64,000 nt of DNA from Clostridium sp. UBA1056. GTDB lineage: Bacteria; Bacillota; Clostridia; Clostridiales; Clostridiaceae. Where the stretch lies: NCBI GenBank assembly GCA_002316385.1, contig DCDL01000001.1:49313-113312 (forward strand), in the 5' to 3' direction. The notes under the pieces are model-generated. The model was not told the DNA's origin, did not search any database, and was given only the letters and a program-made list of their open reading frames with translations. A program made the translations under genes and the position numbers. How positions within the stretch are numbered: position 1 is the stretch's first letter; each line of letters starts with the position of its first letter. This document shows, piece by piece, positions 62,401-64,000 of the stretch.

Positions 62401-62825
62401 GTTGAAATAGTATCAACCATTTTTTTATAATCCATTGCTGAAAGTTCTTTTAATGTATATTTGCGCTCAGCTTTAACTGCATTTGTATCTATACTTTTTT
62501 CTTCTTGAGGTTTGATTAAGCTGACATCATCTACTTTAGCTTCCTCCAATGTTTTATCCCTAATAAACTCTTCACTACTAGGAGTATTTTCATTGCATGC
62601 CCCATAAGGTTCTAATTTTGTTTCTATATTTTCTCCATTCTTTTCTGACGCTATACTAATTGGTATTTTGTCCATATCATCAGCAGTCATGGCAATAACT
62701 CCAGTTGATGTATTTACCACTATAAATACACTTAAACATGATAGTGCAACATTTCGTTTAAAGTTTTTCCTTCCCATAAAATTGCTTGGATTTTCATTTA
62801 ATGTCAGTTTAATCTTGTTTTTCAT
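59430..62825 (-). CDS. Secreted collagenase (M9), ColG-type
   Basis: 1131 residues. Signal peptide with a long basic n-region (about 1-45). Activator domain (about 110-390) then peptidase M9 catalytic domain: zinc ligands H528 and H532 in RHEFTHYLQ, third ligand E560 in TWFDEGSAEF, as in ColG (spacing 32). One PKD domain (about 798-880, GYIVSYAWDFGDGS) and two PPC-type collagen-binding domains (about 885-1000 and 1010-1127, EVEPNNDFESAK) follow, the ColG order. It is a calcium/zinc exoenzyme that degrades native collagen. Promoter at 62864, start has GGAGG. Convergent terminator at 59254. A virulence or scavenging role is inferred. Confidence 0.95.
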   Translation of the reverse strand: MKNKIKLTLNENPSNFMGRKNFKRNVALSCLSVFIVVNTSTGVIAMTADDMDKIPISIASEKNGENIETKLEPYGACNENTPSSEEFIRDKTLEEAKVDDVSLIKPQEEKSIDTNAVKAERKYTLKELSAMDYKKMVDTISTLEWTDIDGLFKYSADSQEFYGNKDRVKYMISALDAKAKTFTDTNNNGIPTIVEVLRSGFYLGYYNNGLSYLNDRSFRDLCLPALNSMLANPNFKFGNELQNGVIKSLGLLIGNTSCNAEVINKAALILRDYKINMETYGADLSKSKAIYEIISGISYYITSTSYEKDPSSMPYYGKIDTFLNEFKEIALMNNVSSGNQWLVNNAVYQVSKLGVFYSNPKMFVGVLTDIMDTAPKYSENFFIAADRIERLYKGINSRGENIHYAQLQEEGHKKYLPNKYTFDNGSIVMEVGENVSEEKAKRLYWAAKEVESQFFRVIGNDKALEVGNVDDVLTIKIFNSPSEYRVNYYLNNVSTDNGGIYIEPKGTFYTYERTTEDSRYSLEELFRHEFTHYLQSRYLVPGMWGKGPFYEKEDLTWFDEGSAEFFAGSTRTEGVKPRKSIVSELAKNEANRFTLSKTVSSKYSDGWDFYNYGFALVSYMYNKDMWSLNQINDSLIKNDITSYRNLISQLKADSNKNREYQQYMGQLISDTTIGTPLVSDSYTQTHAKRTMDEISSDIVSVSGISGVAQEKIHSKDFNSFKISGKYVGGTSKGRLQDTAEMNQKANEMLKNLSSKGWTGYETVTCYFTDYKVVNGKYEYNLVFKGLLNDDSGEENKVPTANIDAPANVKVNKLISFNGGKSTDTDGYIVSYAWDFGDGSTSSDKNPTHVYKQEGNYVVTLKVTDNRGATGEATFNIKINPAYDAGGITSEEESNDTYAEANGFIVNDKDVTGTIENVDDEDIFVFQVDKDSKIDVKVTGNSSKITWVVVKENDLNNYVCWKKFIEGDISKGSFNATPGKYYLKLYSSDETISNANYSINIKFNTNDNPEVPSITEEVEPNNDFESAKVAIYNNIDAKGNLATGWDSDIFYFDVDTASNVNIKIGSAQKEYTWLVCKSDNLNKYVCWNQRNEVDGKSGSFQATPGKYFIKLYSLNSSSSVDYTIKIDGIRQK

Positions 62826-62863
62826 TTTAATACCTCCAATGTTAAATTTTTATATTTCTTATT

Positions 62864-62891
62864 ATTATACTACTCTCATGAATAATTGCAA
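62864..62891 (-). promoter_or_regulatory. Promoter of the collagenase gene
   Basis: On the minus strand TTGCAA, a 16-base spacer and TATAAT stand 39 bp before the ATG. Both boxes are close to the sigma-A consensus. Confidence 0.75.
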
Positions 62892-62950
62892 CATTTTTTT
62901 ATCTTTTTTTATATAATTATGAATATTTTTAATATTGTTTTACTATTCTA

Positions 62951-62978
62951 AAATTGTATTGAATTTTTAATACAATTT
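62951..62978. promoter_or_regulatory. Inverted repeat upstream of the collagenase promoter
   Basis: AAATTGTATT-gaattttt-AATACAATTT is a perfect 10-bp inverted repeat, about 60 bp upstream of the -35 box. It could be an operator or a stray terminator. Confidence 0.5.
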
Positions 62979-63174
62979 CCATTTTCACTATTTTAGATTC
63001 AAATAATACAGAGAGAAATTATTCACTTAAGTGTATAACCATAAATATATTATTTACTATATTAAAATTGCTAACATGATGAATTAGAGAGCATTCTAAT
63101 TGCTTTTTCTAGTCTATATATTTATCAATAAAGTAATGTTATAGGTATATAGTTACAAAATTTATACATAGAAA

Positions 63175-63203
63175 AATCCTTATACTCAGATAGCATAAGG
63201 ATT
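63175..63203 (-). terminator. 9-bp perfect hairpin
   Basis: AATCCTTAT and ATAAGGATT around an 11-base loop, followed on the minus strand by TTTTTC. Lies 72 bp after the stop of the LUD gene at 63275. Confidence 0.7.
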
Positions 63204-63274
63204 CAATAAAAACCATGATTAAGCAGATTATATAAGTAACTCTAATTTCATACTTACTATATTAATGAAAGTTA

Positions 63275-63916
63275 TTAATAACCTAATTGCTCTCCCACAA
63301 TAATTACCTTAATTCTATTTTTAATAAACTGACCTTTTATAATTGTGAAATCATTGCATATTCTATTAGGACTTTTGCAATCTACACAATATCCTAAGGT
63401 TGTACATGGTGTATCTCTATTTAGTCTCTTTGCATCAATAGGAGCAGCATAATTTCTAACTCTGCTCTCTGCTTCTTCAATATCTCTTACAATTTTATTT
63501 ATTCCAGCTATTATAATAACTTGCTTTGGACCATAAATCATTGGCGCAACCCTGCTCCCATTACCATCTATGTTATATAGCTCTCCATCTTCCGTTAAAG
63601 CATTAGTACTACACATAAATGTACTTGCAGAAAAGTTTTGTATATAGATCTCCTTCTTTTCTTCACTGGTAATGCCTTCCCTGTACTTATCCAAAAACTT
63701 ATAATTACCTTTTCGTAAAAAATCTATAACTCCAGTTTCAAATAATGTCATAGAATCACCTACACCCACTGTAGATTTTTCTTCTATAAGCTCCTTTAAA
63801 TGCTCTATTACCCCACTTTTATCTTTAACAAAGAAGCCCTCCATGTTTCTTCTACTTAAATTCTTTATAGTTCTATCAATCCGTTTCTCCATATACCATA
63901 AAACACTGTCATCCAT
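63275..63916 (-). CDS. LUD-domain protein (lactate-utilisation type)
   Basis: 213 residues from the ATG at 63916 (GGAG upstream). Motifs: STVGVGDSMTLFETG (about 47-60), NIDGNGSRVAPMIYGP (about 115-130) and the Cys block TPCTTLGYCVDCKSPNRICN near the end, as in the LUD paralog at 17253. LUD proteins are linked to lactate oxidation with LutA/LutB, but many clostridial members are stand-alone and of unknown function. The Cys block suggests metal or Fe-S binding. Confidence 0.87.
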   Translation of the reverse strand: MDDSVLWYMEKRIDRTIKNLSRRNMEGFFVKDKSGVIEHLKELIEEKSTVGVGDSMTLFETGVIDFLRKGNYKFLDKYREGITSEEKKEIYIQNFSASTFMCSTNALTEDGELYNIDGNGSRVAPMIYGPKQVIIIAGINKIVRDIEEAESRVRNYAAPIDAKRLNRDTPCTTLGYCVDCKSPNRICNDFTIIKGQFIKNRIKVIIVGEQLGY

Positions 63917-64000
63917 TAAAAGCACTCCTTTCTAAAATAAAAAAAGTTTTTATCTTACTTATTAATATTATTTCAAATAAACTTATTATAACATGTCCCA

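Larger units (their letters stand above)
62826..63274. other. Collagenase upstream region
   Basis: No gene. Holds the collagenase promoter, a perfect inverted repeat at 62951 and the hairpin at 63175 that ends the LUD gene upstream. Confidence 0.55.

Noticed and set aside
1..64000. tRNA or rRNA genes, integrases, transposases and phage genes
   Set aside because: None recognised by eye on either strand; the remnants found belong to ordinary enzymes.

Overview
The window is AT-rich DNA (roughly 28-30% GC by eye) with strong GGAGG-type ribosome binding sites, short operons and many dispersed stem-loop terminators. The gene families point to Clostridium sensu stricto: a ColG-type collagenase (M9), a Csp-like subtilase, a T-box-controlled tryptophan transporter, two LUD proteins, VanZ proteins, a CopZ-type [2Fe-2S] protein and a GGDEF/HD-GYP regulator. 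No rRNA, tRNA, CRISPR array, phage module or intact insertion sequence was found.

Layout. 0-3.8 kb (minus): decayed and small genes (kinase pseudogene, GNAT, membrane ORF with an internal stop, nitrilase-like protein, HAD remnant). 4-12 kb: flavodoxin-like oxidoreductase, galE, ArsR-like regulator plus MFS exporter, PAS-GGDEF-HD-GYP protein, PHP phosphoesterase. 12-21 kb (minus): operon of MerR-methyltransferase fusion, HD hydrolase and alpha/beta hydrolase; then GNAT, sugar-nucleotide reductase-like protein, LUD, histidine phosphatase and two more alpha/beta hydrolases. 21-29 kb (mostly plus): AAC(6')-like acetyltransferase with a leader peptide and a masked RBS, signal peptidase I coupled to a tiny membrane peptide, Xaa-Pro peptidase, APH-like kinase, T-box and trpP. 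29-37.5 kb (minus): GNATs, an HD/Nudix/Nudix operon, a YcaQ-type glycosylase, a 2H phosphoesterase, another Nudix, a CopZ-like gene interrupted by UGA, VOC and S51 peptidase. 37.7-43.5 kb (plus): a visibly more GC-rich two-component system with two fused ABC transporters, probably acquired horizontally. 43.8-58 kb: the Csp-like protease, then many small minus-strand genes separated by copies of one hairpin repeat. 58-64 kb: methyltransferase, collagenase and a second LUD protein.

The strongest themes are: (1) an accessory region full of small modification and house-cleaning enzymes (at least nine intact GNATs, three Nudix, three alpha/beta hydrolases, two paralogous HD hydrolases) mixed with fresh pseudogenes; (2) a ten-copy dispersed hairpin (family A) always found 3' of minus-strand genes, with compensatory stem changes; (3) several readable regulatory devices: a translation attenuator-like leader before the acetyltransferase, a Trp T-box, twin direct-repeat operators for the two-component system, and palindromes before the MFS and PadR operons; (4) an otherwise sound CopZ-like gene whose only good start leads into an in-frame UGA.

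Functions are assigned from motifs and family memory only; no search was run. Residue positions are counted by hand and should be read as approximate.
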